From positions 1 to 64,000 of the forward strand of contig NZ_BOMG01000004.1 of assembly GCF_016862075.1 (NCBI RefSeq): 64,000 bases of DNA. Direction: 5' to 3'. Every line of letters starts with the position of its first letter. Position 1 is the first letter of the stretch. The position numbers were made by a program, and so were the translations under genes. Origin of the DNA: Actinoplanes couchii. Its GTDB lineage: Bacteria; Actinomycetota; Actinomycetes; Mycobacteriales; Micromonosporaceae. Shown here piece after piece: positions 8,070 through 16,435 of this stretch. Below the pieces are notes generated by a model. That model was not told the DNA's origin and made no database searches. It saw only the letters and a list, made by a program, of their open reading frames with translations.

Positions 8070-9197
8070 ATGTCGATCGATCATCGGCCACCGCTGCTGA
8101 GCCGGCTTCGTACCGGCCATTGGGTCGGTGTTGACGTGGTCTTCGTGCTGGTCGTCGGGTCGGTGCAGGGATGGCCGGTGACCGCCCCGGGGCTTCTTCT
8201 TCCCCTTGCGGTACGCCGGATCGCGGCCCTGCCGGTCCTCGTGGTGGTGTCGCTGTCCGCGTGCGGGTCGATGCTGGTCCTCGGTGCGCGGTACCCGGCG
8301 TTCGAGGTGGCGTTCGCGATCTATCCACTGGCGGTTTCCTGGCGTACCCGCAGATCGGTGTCGCTCTTGATCGTGGTGTCGGGGGCGCTGGGAGCGGCGG
8401 CCTGGCTCGGACCGCCGGTGGCGGCCACCGGCTCCCCCGCCGGCCTGATGGCGGCCACCTTCGTGCTGGTGGGCGGGGCCACCGTCCTCGGTGGGACGGT
8501 CCGTGCCCACCGGCGGCATCTGGCCCGGCTCCACGAGACGACGGCCCGTGAGGAACGCCTGCATCTGGCCCGTGAGCTGCACGACGCGGTCGGGCACCGG
8601 ATGAGCGTGATCGCGCTGCAGGCGGGGGTGGCGAACGTGGTGGCCGGCGAACGGCCGGAGGAGGCCCGGCGGGCGTTGTCGTCGATCGAGGAGACCAGCC
8701 GGACCGGTCTGCGGGAGCTGCGGGCCCTGGTCGGCCTGCTCCGGGACGACCGGCCGCCCGGCGTAGCCGATCTGGACGCGTTGGTGCTGCCGGTGCGGGC
8801 GGCGGGGCTGCGGGTACGGGTGTCGATCACCGGTACGGTCCGGGCGTTGCCGCCGGAGGTCGGCGCGGCGGTGTACCGGATCGTCCAGGAAGCCCTGACC
8901 AACGTGGTCCGGCACGCCGCCGCGACCAAGGTCGACGTGGTCGTCGGCTACACGGCGGCCGCGGTCGAGGTCCGGGTGACCGACGACGGCGCGGGAACGC
9001 CCGGCGACACGGGGGTGGGGCCGGCCGGGACGGGTGGCCGGGGCCTCACCGGGATGCGCGGCCGGGGCCTCACCGGGATGCGCGAGCGGGCCGAACTGCT
9101 CGGCGGGGAGTTCAGCGCCGGGCCACTGCGCGCCCACGGCGGCGGCGGCGGGTACCTGGTGTGCGCCCGGCTGCCGCTGGAGGAGGTGCCGGCGTGA
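8070..9197 (+). CDS. NarL-type sensor histidine kinase
   Basis: 375 aa. About five hydrophobic segments in residues 15-142 form a membrane sensor without a large extracellular domain. The HisKA_3 helix reads LARELHDAVGHRMSV with the phosphoacceptor His171. The ATPase domain has AVYRIVQEALTNVVRHA and VTDDGAGTPG. The G2 box is duplicated in frame: GRGLTGMR occurs twice in succession because of a perfect 24-bp DNA repeat (9036-9083). It may be tolerated as a loop extension or may impair ATP binding. The stop overlaps the response-regulator start by 4 bp, so the pair is co-translated. Stimulus unknown. Confidence 0.9.
   Translation: MSIDHRPPLLSRLRTGHWVGVDVVFVLVVGSVQGWPVTAPGLLLPLAVRRIAALPVLVVVSLSACGSMLVLGARYPAFEVAFAIYPLAVSWRTRRSVSLLIVVSGALGAAAWLGPPVAATGSPAGLMAATFVLVGGATVLGGTVRAHRRHLARLHETTAREERLHLARELHDAVGHRMSVIALQAGVANVVAGERPEEARRALSSIEETSRTGLRELRALVGLLRDDRPPGVADLDALVLPVRAAGLRVRVSITGTVRALPPEVGAAVYRIVQEALTNVVRHAAATKVDVVVGYTAAAVEVRVTDDGAGTPGDTGVGPAGTGGRGLTGMRGRGLTGMRERAELLGGEFSAGPLRAHGGGGGYLVCARLPLEEVPA
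9036..9083 (+). repeat. Perfect 24-bp tandem duplication inside the kinase gene
   Basis: Bases 9036-9059 are repeated exactly at 9060-9083, adding eight codons (Gly-Arg-Gly-Leu-Thr-Gly-Met-Arg) in frame at the ATP-binding G2 box. Exact identity of both copies, including third positions, suggests a recent event. Confidence 0.95.
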
Positions 9198-9880
9198 CCA
9201 TCAGCGTGGCCGTCGTGGACGACGAGGCACTGATCCGGGGGAGCCTTCGGATCCTGGTGGAGACCGTGCCGGACATGCGGGTGGTCGGGGAGGCCGCCGA
9301 CGGGGCGGCCGCGGTCGATCTGGTCACCGCCGAGCGCCCGGACGTGGTCCTGATGGACGTCCGGATGCCCGGCCTGAACGGGGTGGAGGCGACCCGGCGG
9401 ATCACCACGGCGGCCCCGCTCCGGGACGTCAAAGTCATCATTCTGACCACCTTCGACCTCGATGAGTACGTCTATGCCGCGCTGCGGGCCGGTGCCAGCG
9501 GATTCCTGCTCAAGGACACCGCACCGGCCGCCCTGCTGGACGCGATCCGGCTGGTCGCGGCCGGTGAGGCGCTGCTCGCGCCGACGGTGACCCGGCGGCT
9601 GCTCCGGGAGTTCGCGGCCCGCCCCGGCGCGCTGGGCCGGCCACCGCGCGAGCTGTCCGATCTGACCCGGCGGGAACGGGAGGTGCTCACCCTGGTGGCG
9701 CGCGGCCTGTCCAACACCGAGCTGGCCGAACACCTGGTCCTGAGCCCGGCGACGATCAAGACGTACGTCACCCGGCTCCTCGCCAAACTCGGCGCCCGTG
9801 ACCGGGCCACCCTGGTGATGATCGCCTATGACGCCCATCTGGTCGAACCGCGTTCCGCCACACATAGGCTGGGGGGATGA
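9194..9880 (+). CDS. NarL/LuxR-family response regulator
   Basis: 228 aa. The receiver domain shows acidic pocket residues D9 and D10, phosphoacceptor D55 (VVLMDVRMPG) and the ILTTFD switch region. The C-terminal LuxR helix-turn-helix reads LTRREREVLTLVARGLSN then LVLSPATIKTYVTRLLAKL. GTG 9194 is preceded by GGAGGAGG-like sequence and overlaps the kinase stop (GTGA), so it is the cognate regulator of the adjacent kinase. Its own stop overlaps the pyridoxal kinase ATG, so the three genes probably share a transcript. Target genes unknown. Confidence 0.92.
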   Translation: MTISVAVVDDEALIRGSLRILVETVPDMRVVGEAADGAAAVDLVTAERPDVVLMDVRMPGLNGVEATRRITTAAPLRDVKVIILTTFDLDEYVYAALRAGASGFLLKDTAPAALLDAIRLVAAGEALLAPTVTRRLLREFAARPGALGRPPRELSDLTRREREVLTLVARGLSNTELAEHLVLSPATIKTYVTRLLAKLGARDRATLVMIAYDAHLVEPRSATHRLGG

Positions 9881-10728
9881 AGGTTCTGTCCATCCAGTCG
9901 GCGGTCGCGCACGGGCACGTCGGCAACTCCGCGGCCGTCTTTCCGATGCAGCGCATCGGTGTCGAGGTCGTGCCGGTGCACACCGTCAACTTCTCCAACC
10001 ACACCGGGTACGGCGCCTGGCGCGGCCCGCTGATCGCGCCGTCGGATGTCGCCGAGGTTCTGCTCGGTGTCGAGGAGCGCGGGGTGTTCCCGCAGGTCGA
10101 CGCGGTGCTGTCCGGGTACCAGGGTGGGGCGGGCATCGCCGACGTGATCGTCGACGCGGTGCGCCGGGTGAAAGTCGCCAACCCCGAGGCGGTGTACGCC
10201 TGCGACCCGGTGATGGGCAACGCCAAGTCCGGCTGTTTCGTCGCGCCGGAGATCCCGGTGCTGCTGCGGGACACGGTGGTGCCGGTCGCCGACATCATCA
10301 CCCCCAACCAGTTCGAGCTGGGTTTCCTGACCGGCACCGAGCCGGCGAGCATCGAGTCGACCCTGGAGTCGGCCGACCTGGCCCGCGCGATGGGCCCGTC
10401 GACGGTGCTGGTCACCAGCGTGGAGCGGCCGGACCGGGCGGAGGGCACGATCGAGATGCTGGTGGTCGACGCCGCCGGCGCCTGGGTGGTGACCACCCCG
10501 CACCTGCCGTTCAAGGCCAACGGCTCCGGCGACGTGACGGCCGCGCTGTTCACGTCGCACTACGTCGCCACCAAGGACGCGGCGCTGGCGCTGGAACGTA
10601 CCGCGTCCAGTGTCTTCGACCTGATCGACCTGACCTTCACGTCCGGTCAGCGCGAGTTGCAGCTGGTGCAGGCCCAGGAGTTCTACGCCACCCCGCGCAT
10701 GCAGTTCGCCGCCGAGCAGGTGCGCTGA
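9877..10728 (+). CDS. pdxY: Pyridoxal kinase
   Basis: 283 aa, the usual length for PdxY/PdxK. It phosphorylates pyridoxal to pyridoxal 5'-phosphate in vitamin B6 salvage. It starts MKVLSIQSAVAHGHVGNSAA, a hallmark of the PdxY branch; it has YACDPVMGNAKSGCFV, PNQFELGFLTG for nucleotide and metal binding, and the ribokinase-fold anion hole and catalytic Asp in FKANGSGDVTAALF. ATG 9877 overlaps the response regulator stop, an unusual partnership that may reflect only operon packing. A strong hairpin follows at 10734-10763. Confidence 0.93.
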   Translation: MKVLSIQSAVAHGHVGNSAAVFPMQRIGVEVVPVHTVNFSNHTGYGAWRGPLIAPSDVAEVLLGVEERGVFPQVDAVLSGYQGGAGIADVIVDAVRRVKVANPEAVYACDPVMGNAKSGCFVAPEIPVLLRDTVVPVADIITPNQFELGFLTGTEPASIESTLESADLARAMGPSTVLVTSVERPDRAEGTIEMLVVDAAGAWVVTTPHLPFKANGSGDVTAALFTSHYVATKDAALALERTASSVFDLIDLTFTSGQRELQLVQAQEFYATPRMQFAAEQVR

Positions 10729-10733
10729 GCCCG

Positions 10734-10763
10734 CCGGGCCGCCCGGGGAATCGGGCGGCCCGG
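10734..10763. terminator. Bidirectional hairpin between pdxY and GH5 gene
   Basis: A perfect 12-bp GC stem (10734-10745 with 10752-10763) and 6-nt loop lie between two convergent genes. There is no U-tract, as is common in actinomycetes. Confidence 0.75.
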
Positions 10764-10771
10764 GGCACGTC

Positions 10772-12280
10772 TCAGGAGGGCGAGCCGGTGCCGGTCAGGA
10801 TGCGGGAGCGGATGTAGCGGCCGGACTCGGTCAGGACGCCGGTGTCCTCGAAGGAGGTGCCGGCGCAGGTGCCCTGGACGAAGGCCGAGTTCGTCTCGCG
10901 GCCGTCGGAGAGGCTCCACATCGCGTAACCGATCTTGTTGGCTTTCAGCAGGTCCAGCCAGGCGTCGGTGCTGGTGAAGTCGTTGCCGCCGTCGCCGGTG
11001 AAGGTCTGGGTGCCGAACTCGCTGACGAACAGCGGCAGCTTCTTCGCCGCGCGGGCCACCACGGTGCGGCGGTCGGCGCCGTGCGAGGCGGCGTAGAAGT
11101 GGAACGTGTACATGATGTTCGACGCCCGGACCGGGTCGGCGAGGATCTCGGTCTCGTCGGCGCCGTCGGTCAGGCCCAGCGACGAGAAACCGCGGGTGCC
11201 GACCAGCACCACACTGTCCGGGGCGTTCTTCCGGATCACCGGGATGACCTGTTCGGCGTACGATTTGATGCCGTCCCAGCTGACCCCGTTCGGCTCGTTG
11301 GCGATCTCGTAGATCACGTTGGTCTTGTCCGCGTGGGCGGCGGTCACGTCGGCGAAGAACCGCTTGGCCAGGTCCAGGTTCTGGTTCGGGTCGCCGGGGG
11401 TGAGCACGTGGAAGTCGACGATCACGTACAGGCCCAGGGCGCTGGCCTCGTCGACCAGGCCGTTGACCTTGGCGGTGAAACCTTCCGGGTCGGTCTCCAG
11501 GCCGCCCTCCTGGGCGTACATGGAGAGCCTGATGAAGTCGGCGTTCCAGTCGTTGCGGATCGCGGCCAGGGAGCCGGGGTTGACGCAGTCGGGGAAGAAC
11601 TGCAGGCCGTGGCTGCTCATGCCGCGCAGCTGGACCGCGTCGCCGGCCTCGTTGCAGAGGTTCACCCCGCACACCTCGAGCTGCCCGTTCGCGGCGACCG
11701 GGGTGTCCGCGGCCTCTGAGCCGGCCGGCGGAGTGGTGGCCGTCGGTGCGGTCGTGGGCGGTGCGGTCGTGGGCGGTGCGGTCGTCGGCGGAGCGTCGGA
11801 GGGCGCTGTCGAGAAAGAGGCGGTCGGCTGTGCGGCGCCGCCGCCGTCCTCGGCCAGGGTGCAGACCGACAGCTTCTCGGCGCCGAGGTCGGGGCGGGCC
11901 GCGTTGCGGGCGATCGCGGTCTCCATCCGTTCGATGGTGGCGAAGCGTCTGCTCTGCAGCGGGCCGAGAATCGCGTTCTGGATGAACTGGTCACCACCCT
12001 GCCCAGCGGTGTCGATGATGCGCTTGTTCGCCTCGGCGATCTGGGTGTTCAGCAGTTCCAGGTTGCGTTCGATCTCGGCCCGCTGCGGAGCGGGCACCGC
12101 CACGCCGAGGGAGACCTGCGGGCAGGCGACCGTCGGCGCGGCCGAGCCGGTCTTACCTGCCTCACCGGCGGATGCGACGCCCAGGCCGGCGCCGACGAGG
12201 ACGACGGCGGCCCCGGCGACGGCGCCGATCTGCCAGCGGCGGGCGCCTGCACGGGAACGCGGGGAGCGGGCTCTGTCCAT
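10772..12280 (-). CDS. Secreted GH5 endoglucanase (cellulase)
   Basis: 502 aa. Basic N-terminus with a membrane/signal helix (about 19-38). A helical N-terminal domain of unknown type (about 55-140) is followed by a Pro/Thr linker with PPTTA repeats (about 152-190). The C-terminal GH5 TIM barrel (about 200-500) starts LEVCGVNLCNEAG...VQLRGMSSHG. The acid/base is E329 in IYEIANEPNG; the nucleophile is E421 in FVSEFGTQ. Family knowledge: such enzymes cleave internal beta-1,4-glucan bonds outside the cell. A CebR-type operator lies 53-66 bp upstream of the start, implying induction by cello-oligosaccharides. Start ATG 12280 has a GAAGG-like site. The unknown N-terminal domain is unusual for GH5. 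Confidence 0.88.
   Translation of the reverse strand: MDRARSPRSRAGARRWQIGAVAGAAVVLVGAGLGVASAGEAGKTGSAAPTVACPQVSLGVAVPAPQRAEIERNLELLNTQIAEANKRIIDTAGQGGDQFIQNAILGPLQSRRFATIERMETAIARNAARPDLGAEKLSVCTLAEDGGGAAQPTASFSTAPSDAPPTTAPPTTAPPTTAPTATTPPAGSEAADTPVAANGQLEVCGVNLCNEAGDAVQLRGMSSHGLQFFPDCVNPGSLAAIRNDWNADFIRLSMYAQEGGLETDPEGFTAKVNGLVDEASALGLYVIVDFHVLTPGDPNQNLDLAKRFFADVTAAHADKTNVIYEIANEPNGVSWDGIKSYAEQVIPVIRKNAPDSVVLVGTRGFSSLGLTDGADETEILADPVRASNIMYTFHFYAASHGADRRTVVARAAKKLPLFVSEFGTQTFTGDGGNDFTSTDAWLDLLKANKIGYAMWSLSDGRETNSAFVQGTCAGTSFEDTGVLTESGRYIRSRILTGTGSPS
11742..11790 (-). repeat. Tandem 15-bp repeats encoding the PPTTA linker
   Basis: About three near-identical 15-bp units (plus-strand unit GGTGCGGTCGTGGGC) encode the Thr/Pro linker of the GH5 protein. 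They are in frame and probably vary in number between strains. Confidence 0.8.
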
Positions 12281-12332
12281 GGGGAGGACCTTCGCCTTCG
12301 GGTGGTGAACACCTCGGTTACGGCGATGGGTA

Positions 12333-12346
12333 CGGGAGCGCTCCCA
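12333..12346. promoter_or_regulatory. CebR-type operator upstream of the GH5 cellulase
   Basis: CGGGAGCGCTCCCA matches the known CebR palindrome TGGGAGCGCTCCCA at 13 of 14 positions. It lies 53 bp upstream of the cellulase start, a suitable place for LacI-family repression. CebR blocks cellulolytic genes in Streptomyces and is released by cellobiose or cellotriose. The CebR gene itself is not in the window. Confidence 0.82.
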
Positions 12347-12966
12347 ATCCGGATCAGTGCCCGTGTGACTTTTCTGCCGACCGCTGGCCGGACCGCATCC
12401 GGTCGCGCTCGGAGCTGCGGTGCGAGGCGGAGTTCATCCGGTACGCCATCTTTGCGCGGTCACGGGAGACCGCGTCCCGGGAAGCGGCGGGCGTCACGGG
12501 CGGCGGTGGCGGGGCCGGCTCCGGCCGGAGCGAGCCACCCGGGCGCTCCGGGCGCTTCGGGGCGAGTGCCGAAACGGCTGTGGACAGGAACCGGCGGATG
12601 GCCAGAGGGAGGAAGCGAGTCACGGCGGCGGTGCCTTCCTGCGGGGTGCTCGATGAACCGTACAGAAAGAACCGTATGTGGTTTTGGCTCTTTCGGTAAT
12701 CGCTCGCAAGGGGTCGTCCGAAGGCGGTCGGCCGCGCTGAGGCGAAAGAGGCTCGCTGCTCTAGCCTATTTCTGGCGGGTAACCGACGTAACCACTCACC
12801 GGATCGTACTAATCCGATCGAATATTCCGTCGGACAGGTCTCCGCAGGCCCGTTTCCAGGCTATACGGTGACTCGCATTGCCGGAGCACGCGATCCGATC
12901 GGCCCGGCGAAACGCGAATCGCGGAACACGAAATCACCAGGAACAACGAAGCTGAGGACTGGTCAC
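12347..12966. other. Long non-coding region before the neprosin-domain gene
   Basis: About 620 bp. The left part is GC-rich with no credible coding potential; 12640-12870 is distinctly lower in GC (runs such as GTATGTGGTTTTGGCTC), suggesting promoter or regulatory DNA. I see no tRNA, repeat or obvious small gene. Confidence 0.4.
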
Positions 12967-14016
12967 GTGTCGAATTCACGCCGAGGAGTGTCAGCGGCAG
13001 CCCTGATCGCCGTCATGGTCGCGGGAGTGGGCGCCGTCTCGACCCTGAACGCCGGCGCCGAGGAGAACCCGGCTCCGGCCCCGGCCGTGACGGAGAGCCC
13101 GGCACAGCCCGGGATCACGCCGCCGCCGCGCCTGCCCTGGGGGCAGAAACCGACCGAGATTCAGACCGGCGCCGCCGGAACCAGCAGCCGCCGGCTCAAG
13201 GATGCGGGCCTGGACGCCGCCCCGCCCGACAATTCCGGCGCGAAGTACGCCCCGAAGGGCCGCACCTCGCGCACCGGTGACCTGAGGTCCGCGCCTGTCG
13301 CACCGGTCCCGCCGAAGCCTCCGGCGCTCAGGACGGAGGCGCTCAAGACGGTGGCGGCCGCCTCGACCGTGCTCTACCACTACAACGCCGGATCCCAGGC
13401 CGCGGTTACCGACGGGGCCTACGCCAATTTCGGCATCGGCAAGCCCACCCTGGCGCTGACCGACTTCCACAGCCTGGCGGAGCTGGCCGTGCAGTCGGCC
13501 GACGGCACCCAGGTCGTCGAGGTCGGCTGGACGGTGGACCGGCTGGTCAACGGCGACACCGAACCGCACCTGTTCGTCTATCACTGGGTCAACGGCGTGC
13601 CCACCTGCTACAACGCCTGCGGGTTCGTGCGGTACAGCACGAACATCCGGCCCGGGGACACGCTGCCCGAGGACACCACCAAGAAGCTGGGCATCCAGTA
13701 CTACGACGGGGCGTGGTGGGTCGCCTACGACACCGAGTGGGTCGGCTACTACCCGGCGTCGCGGTGGGGCGGCACGTTCACCCAGACCGGCAACGTCCAG
13801 TTCTTCGGCGAGGTGGCGGCGCTGAGCCTGGCCCCGTGCACCGAGATGGGCAACGGCCGCAACGGGAACTCCGACGCGGCGGCGGCGCGGATCAGCAGCG
13901 TGACCTACCTGAACGGGCCACCCGTCGACCTGTACGTGCGCAGCACCAGCAACCACTACGACGTCGCGCGGCTGAGTGGCCGGACGTTCCGCTACGGCGG
14001 GGCGGGAGCCTGCTGA
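12967..14016 (+). CDS. Secreted neprosin-domain protein (putative prolyl endopeptidase)
   Basis: 349 aa from GTG 12967 (GAGGA about 10 nt upstream). A signal peptide (SRRGVSAAALIAVMVAGVGA) may end near AGAEE. A Pro-rich region (about 33-125) resembles the propeptide of neprosins. The C-terminal domain has the family blocks: VVEVGWTVDRL, FVYHWVNGVPTCYNACGF, WWVAYDTEWVGYYPASRW and FFGEVAALSL...EMGNG. The two glutamates corresponding to the catalytic pair are E185 and E282. Paired Cys in CYNAC are as in plant neprosins. Family knowledge: glutamic peptidases cleaving after proline at acid pH. Activity here is inferred. An 18-bp hairpin follows the gene. Confidence 0.82.
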   Translation: MSNSRRGVSAAALIAVMVAGVGAVSTLNAGAEENPAPAPAVTESPAQPGITPPPRLPWGQKPTEIQTGAAGTSSRRLKDAGLDAAPPDNSGAKYAPKGRTSRTGDLRSAPVAPVPPKPPALRTEALKTVAAASTVLYHYNAGSQAAVTDGAYANFGIGKPTLALTDFHSLAELAVQSADGTQVVEVGWTVDRLVNGDTEPHLFVYHWVNGVPTCYNACGFVRYSTNIRPGDTLPEDTTKKLGIQYYDGAWWVAYDTEWVGYYPASRWGGTFTQTGNVQFFGEVAALSLAPCTEMGNGRNGNSDAAAARISSVTYLNGPPVDLYVRSTSNHYDVARLSGRTFRYGGAGAC

Positions 14017-14026
14017 CGGCACCGAG

Positions 14027-14068
14027 GCGGTCACCGAGTGCTCCGGCCCGGGAGCATTCGGTGACCGC
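14027..14068 (+). terminator. Hairpin terminator after neprosin-domain gene
   Basis: 18-nt arms (14027-14044 and 14051-14068) pair at 17 positions plus one G-T wobble around a 6-nt GGCCCG loop, 10 bp after the stop codon. No U-tract. Confidence 0.75.
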
Positions 14069-14138
14069 CGGGCGGCCGGATGCCTCAAGTCGACAGGCGG
14101 ACGGCCGACGGTAGGACCATGGGAAACGGGGACTGCCG

Positions 14139-15692
14139 ATGAATCGTCTGCCGGTACTGGTGTCTCCGTACGGACCGTACGCCGCCCTCGCACTGCACGT
14201 GCACGACCTGACCATCCGCGGTCACCACGCGGACACCCTGGTCGCCGCGGACGAGGCGGAGGCGATCACCCTCGCCCTCGGCGACCACCGCACCCACCGG
14301 GTCAGCAGGCTGGGCCGGATGTACGCGCTGCGGTCCCTGGGCCGGCTGGACGAGGCCCTGCAGATCGCCGAGGACCTGATCGAGGACCAGACCCGGCTGG
14401 GCGGTCCGAAGGCCACCGACGCCAAGATCATGGCGGATGCCGCCGAGGTGCTGATCAATCTCGGCCGGATCGACGACGGGCTGCACTACGTGGCCCGCGC
14501 GATGGCGGTGCTGGACGTGGCGCCGCGCAAGGGCCTGCGCTACTTCTCCGCGATGGCCTCGCTGGCCCAGGCCGCCCGCTGCGCCGACCTCTTCGAACTC
14601 GCCGACGACGCGATGCGCCGGTGCATCGAGTCGTTCGAGAACCCGGACGACCTCTACCGGTCCGCCGCCGAGCTCACCCACATCGAACTGTGGCTGGAGT
14701 GGGCGCTGCGACTGGATCAGGTGGGCCGCACCGACGAGGCGGCGAACCTGGTCGACAAGTGTGTCCGGGTGCTGGAGAACCTCAACGCGCAGGGCATCGA
14801 CTCGCCGCTGGGCACGGCGGTGCTCGCGGTGTGTTATGCCAAGTCCGGGCGTACCGCGGAAGCGTTCGATCTGGTCAAGGATCTGCTGCCGAAGATGCGC
14901 GCGGCCGACCAGTCGCACGAGACCCGCCTGCTGCACCTGGCCAACGGGGTGGCGCTGCGGTCCACCGGCGAGTGGGTCGCCGCCCGGCGTGAGTTCCGGG
15001 CCGCCCTGCAGCTCTCGGTCCTGCGGTCGCAGAAACTGCTGTTCCAGTACGAGCTGGCGACCACCGCCGTGGGCGAGTTCCCGGGCGAGGCGACCCAGGC
15101 GGTCCTGGAGGCGCTCGGTGGTCACGTCGAGGCACTGTGGCAGCTGCGGATGGACCGGCGGACGATGCTGCGGCAGGCGTACCGGCGGGTCGAGCTGGAA
15201 GCGGCGCGGCTGTCCGCGGACCTGGCCGCGGCCTCGGACGCGCTGACCGGGCTGGGCAACCGGCGGATGTTCGACAGGCGGATCAACACGGTGATGCCCG
15301 GCGGATCACTGCTGCTCATCGACGTGGACCACTTCAAGGACATCAACGACAGGTACTCGCACGGCGTCGGGGACCGGGTGCTCGGCGAGATCGCCGCGGT
15401 GCTGCGCTCACACTGCCGGCACGACGAGGTGGCGATCCGCTTCGGCGGCGACGAGTTCGCCGTGTTCCTGTCCACCGGTGAGGACGAGGCCCGCGAGGTC
15501 GCCGAGCGGATCCGCCGGGTGATCCTGGCCCGGGACTGGAACACCATCGTGCCCGGCCTGACCGTCACCCTCAGCATGGGACTGGCCGACTGCCTGGCCG
15601 GCGAGCCCGGTCGTGACCTGTTCGACCGGGCCGACGCCAACCTCTACTCCGCGAAGCGGTCCGGCCGTAACCAGCTGGCGGCCGCCGCCTGA
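14139..15692 (+). CDS. Diguanylate cyclase with N-terminal TPR-like domain
   Basis: 517 aa, no signal peptide or membrane segment, so cytoplasmic. Residues about 10-350 are helical repeats of TPR type (for example SRLGRMYALRSLGRLDEALQ, AEVLINLGRIDDGLHYVA), probably a protein-sensing platform. The GGDEF domain (about 360-512) has LTGLGNRRMFD, LLLIDVDHFKDIND and an intact GGDEF at 436-440. The inhibitory site reads RHDE rather than RxxD, so product inhibition by c-di-GMP may be weak. No EAL domain. It stands alone and is followed by a strong intrinsic terminator. Confidence 0.9.
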   Translation: MNRLPVLVSPYGPYAALALHVHDLTIRGHHADTLVAADEAEAITLALGDHRTHRVSRLGRMYALRSLGRLDEALQIAEDLIEDQTRLGGPKATDAKIMADAAEVLINLGRIDDGLHYVARAMAVLDVAPRKGLRYFSAMASLAQAARCADLFELADDAMRRCIESFENPDDLYRSAAELTHIELWLEWALRLDQVGRTDEAANLVDKCVRVLENLNAQGIDSPLGTAVLAVCYAKSGRTAEAFDLVKDLLPKMRAADQSHETRLLHLANGVALRSTGEWVAARREFRAALQLSVLRSQKLLFQYELATTAVGEFPGEATQAVLEALGGHVEALWQLRMDRRTMLRQAYRRVELEAARLSADLAAASDALTGLGNRRMFDRRINTVMPGGSLLLIDVDHFKDINDRYSHGVGDRVLGEIAAVLRSHCRHDEVAIRFGGDEFAVFLSTGEDEAREVAERIRRVILARDWNTIVPGLTVTLSMGLADCLAGEPGRDLFDRADANLYSAKRSGRNQLAAAA

Positions 15693-15708
15693 CCGAACCG
15701 CCCTCCCA

Positions 15709-15746
15709 CCGGCCCGCAGCGAATCCCGCTGCGGGCCGGCGTTTTT
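15709..15746 (+). terminator. Intrinsic terminator after diguanylate cyclase
   Basis: A perfect 12-bp stem (15709-15720 with 15728-15739), 7-nt loop, then CGTTTTT. The best rho-independent terminator in the window. Confidence 0.93.
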
Positions 15747-15975
15747 GTCGGTGGCCCGATGCGGTGATCGCGAGCCCGGGCGGAACGGTCTTCGGGCTCC
15801 GGTGCGGTGACACGGCAAGTCGTCGCGAGCTCAGCGGGTGTCCGGCATCGCAGCCGGGCTTCGTCCCTGCCGCGTTCGCCGAGCTTGCCCACGAGGCCGG
15901 ACCGGGGCCGCTCGGAGGACGGTCGGATCAACCGGTCCGATGGCCACCTCCGGCCGAGGGAGGAGGGCCGCCCTC

Positions 15976-16125
15976 ACCGGCCATGACGAAGAGAGACCGG
16001 GCCTGCCGGCCATAGCGAAGGAAGAGGGTCGGCCCTCAGCGGCCATGGCGAAGAGGTACGGCCCGCCGGCCATAACCAAGAAAAGGGGCGGCATCGCCGG
16101 CCGAGGACGAGAAAGACGGCCGGAA
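15976..16125. repeat. Degenerate tandem repeats, CCGGCCAT family
   Basis: About five to six imperfect units of 27-33 bp, each beginning (C/G)CGGCCAT or CCGGCCGA followed by a purine-rich GCGAAGA-like core (starts near 15977, 16005, 16039, 16066, 16096). They lie in a 718-bp gene-free stretch (15693-16410). No protein is credible across them. Confidence 0.7.
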
Positions 16126-16269
16126 CGGGGCCGGTTGCTGTGCCGCTGGGCGGATCCCGGGGCGGTACCGGATCGCCGGACAGGCGCGGCGCGTGTCCGC
16201 CGCGAACGCGGTTCGGCCCGGCCAGCGGGATGCTGGCCGGGCCGTTCGGCGCGGTGATCTCGGGCGGTC

Positions 16270-16435
16270 AGCCCGCCGCCTTGGTGAAGAAGGCGGTCAG
16301 GCCTCCGCTTGGTGAAGAAGGCGGTCAGGCCGCCGGCTCGGCCGGAGAAGCGCCCAGGCCGCCGGCTCGACCGGGGAAGCGGTCAGGCCAGCGGCTCGAC
16401 GAGGCGGCGGTCAGGCCTCCGGCTTGACGGAGAAG
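16270..16435. repeat. Degenerate tandem repeats at the 3' end of the metalloprotease gene
   Basis: About six imperfect 26-29-bp units containing GGCGGTCAGGCC or close variants. The rightmost unit overlaps the last codons and stop of the metalloprotease gene (minus strand ...PEA-stop), and several units carry the same GCCTGA-like ending. They look like decayed tandem copies of the gene's 3' tip. Confidence 0.7.

Noticed and set aside
12172..12871. Several plus- and minus-strand frames before the neprosin gene
   Set aside because: Arg/Gly-rich composition, no ribosome sites, no recognisable domain; the CebR box lies among them.
15838..16427. Open frames across the repeat tract
   Set aside because: They follow the repeats, have no start signals and no domain; treated as non-coding.
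15976..16435. Possible CRISPR array
   Set aside because: Units are contiguous, degenerate and of variable length with no unique spacers, and no cas genes are present.
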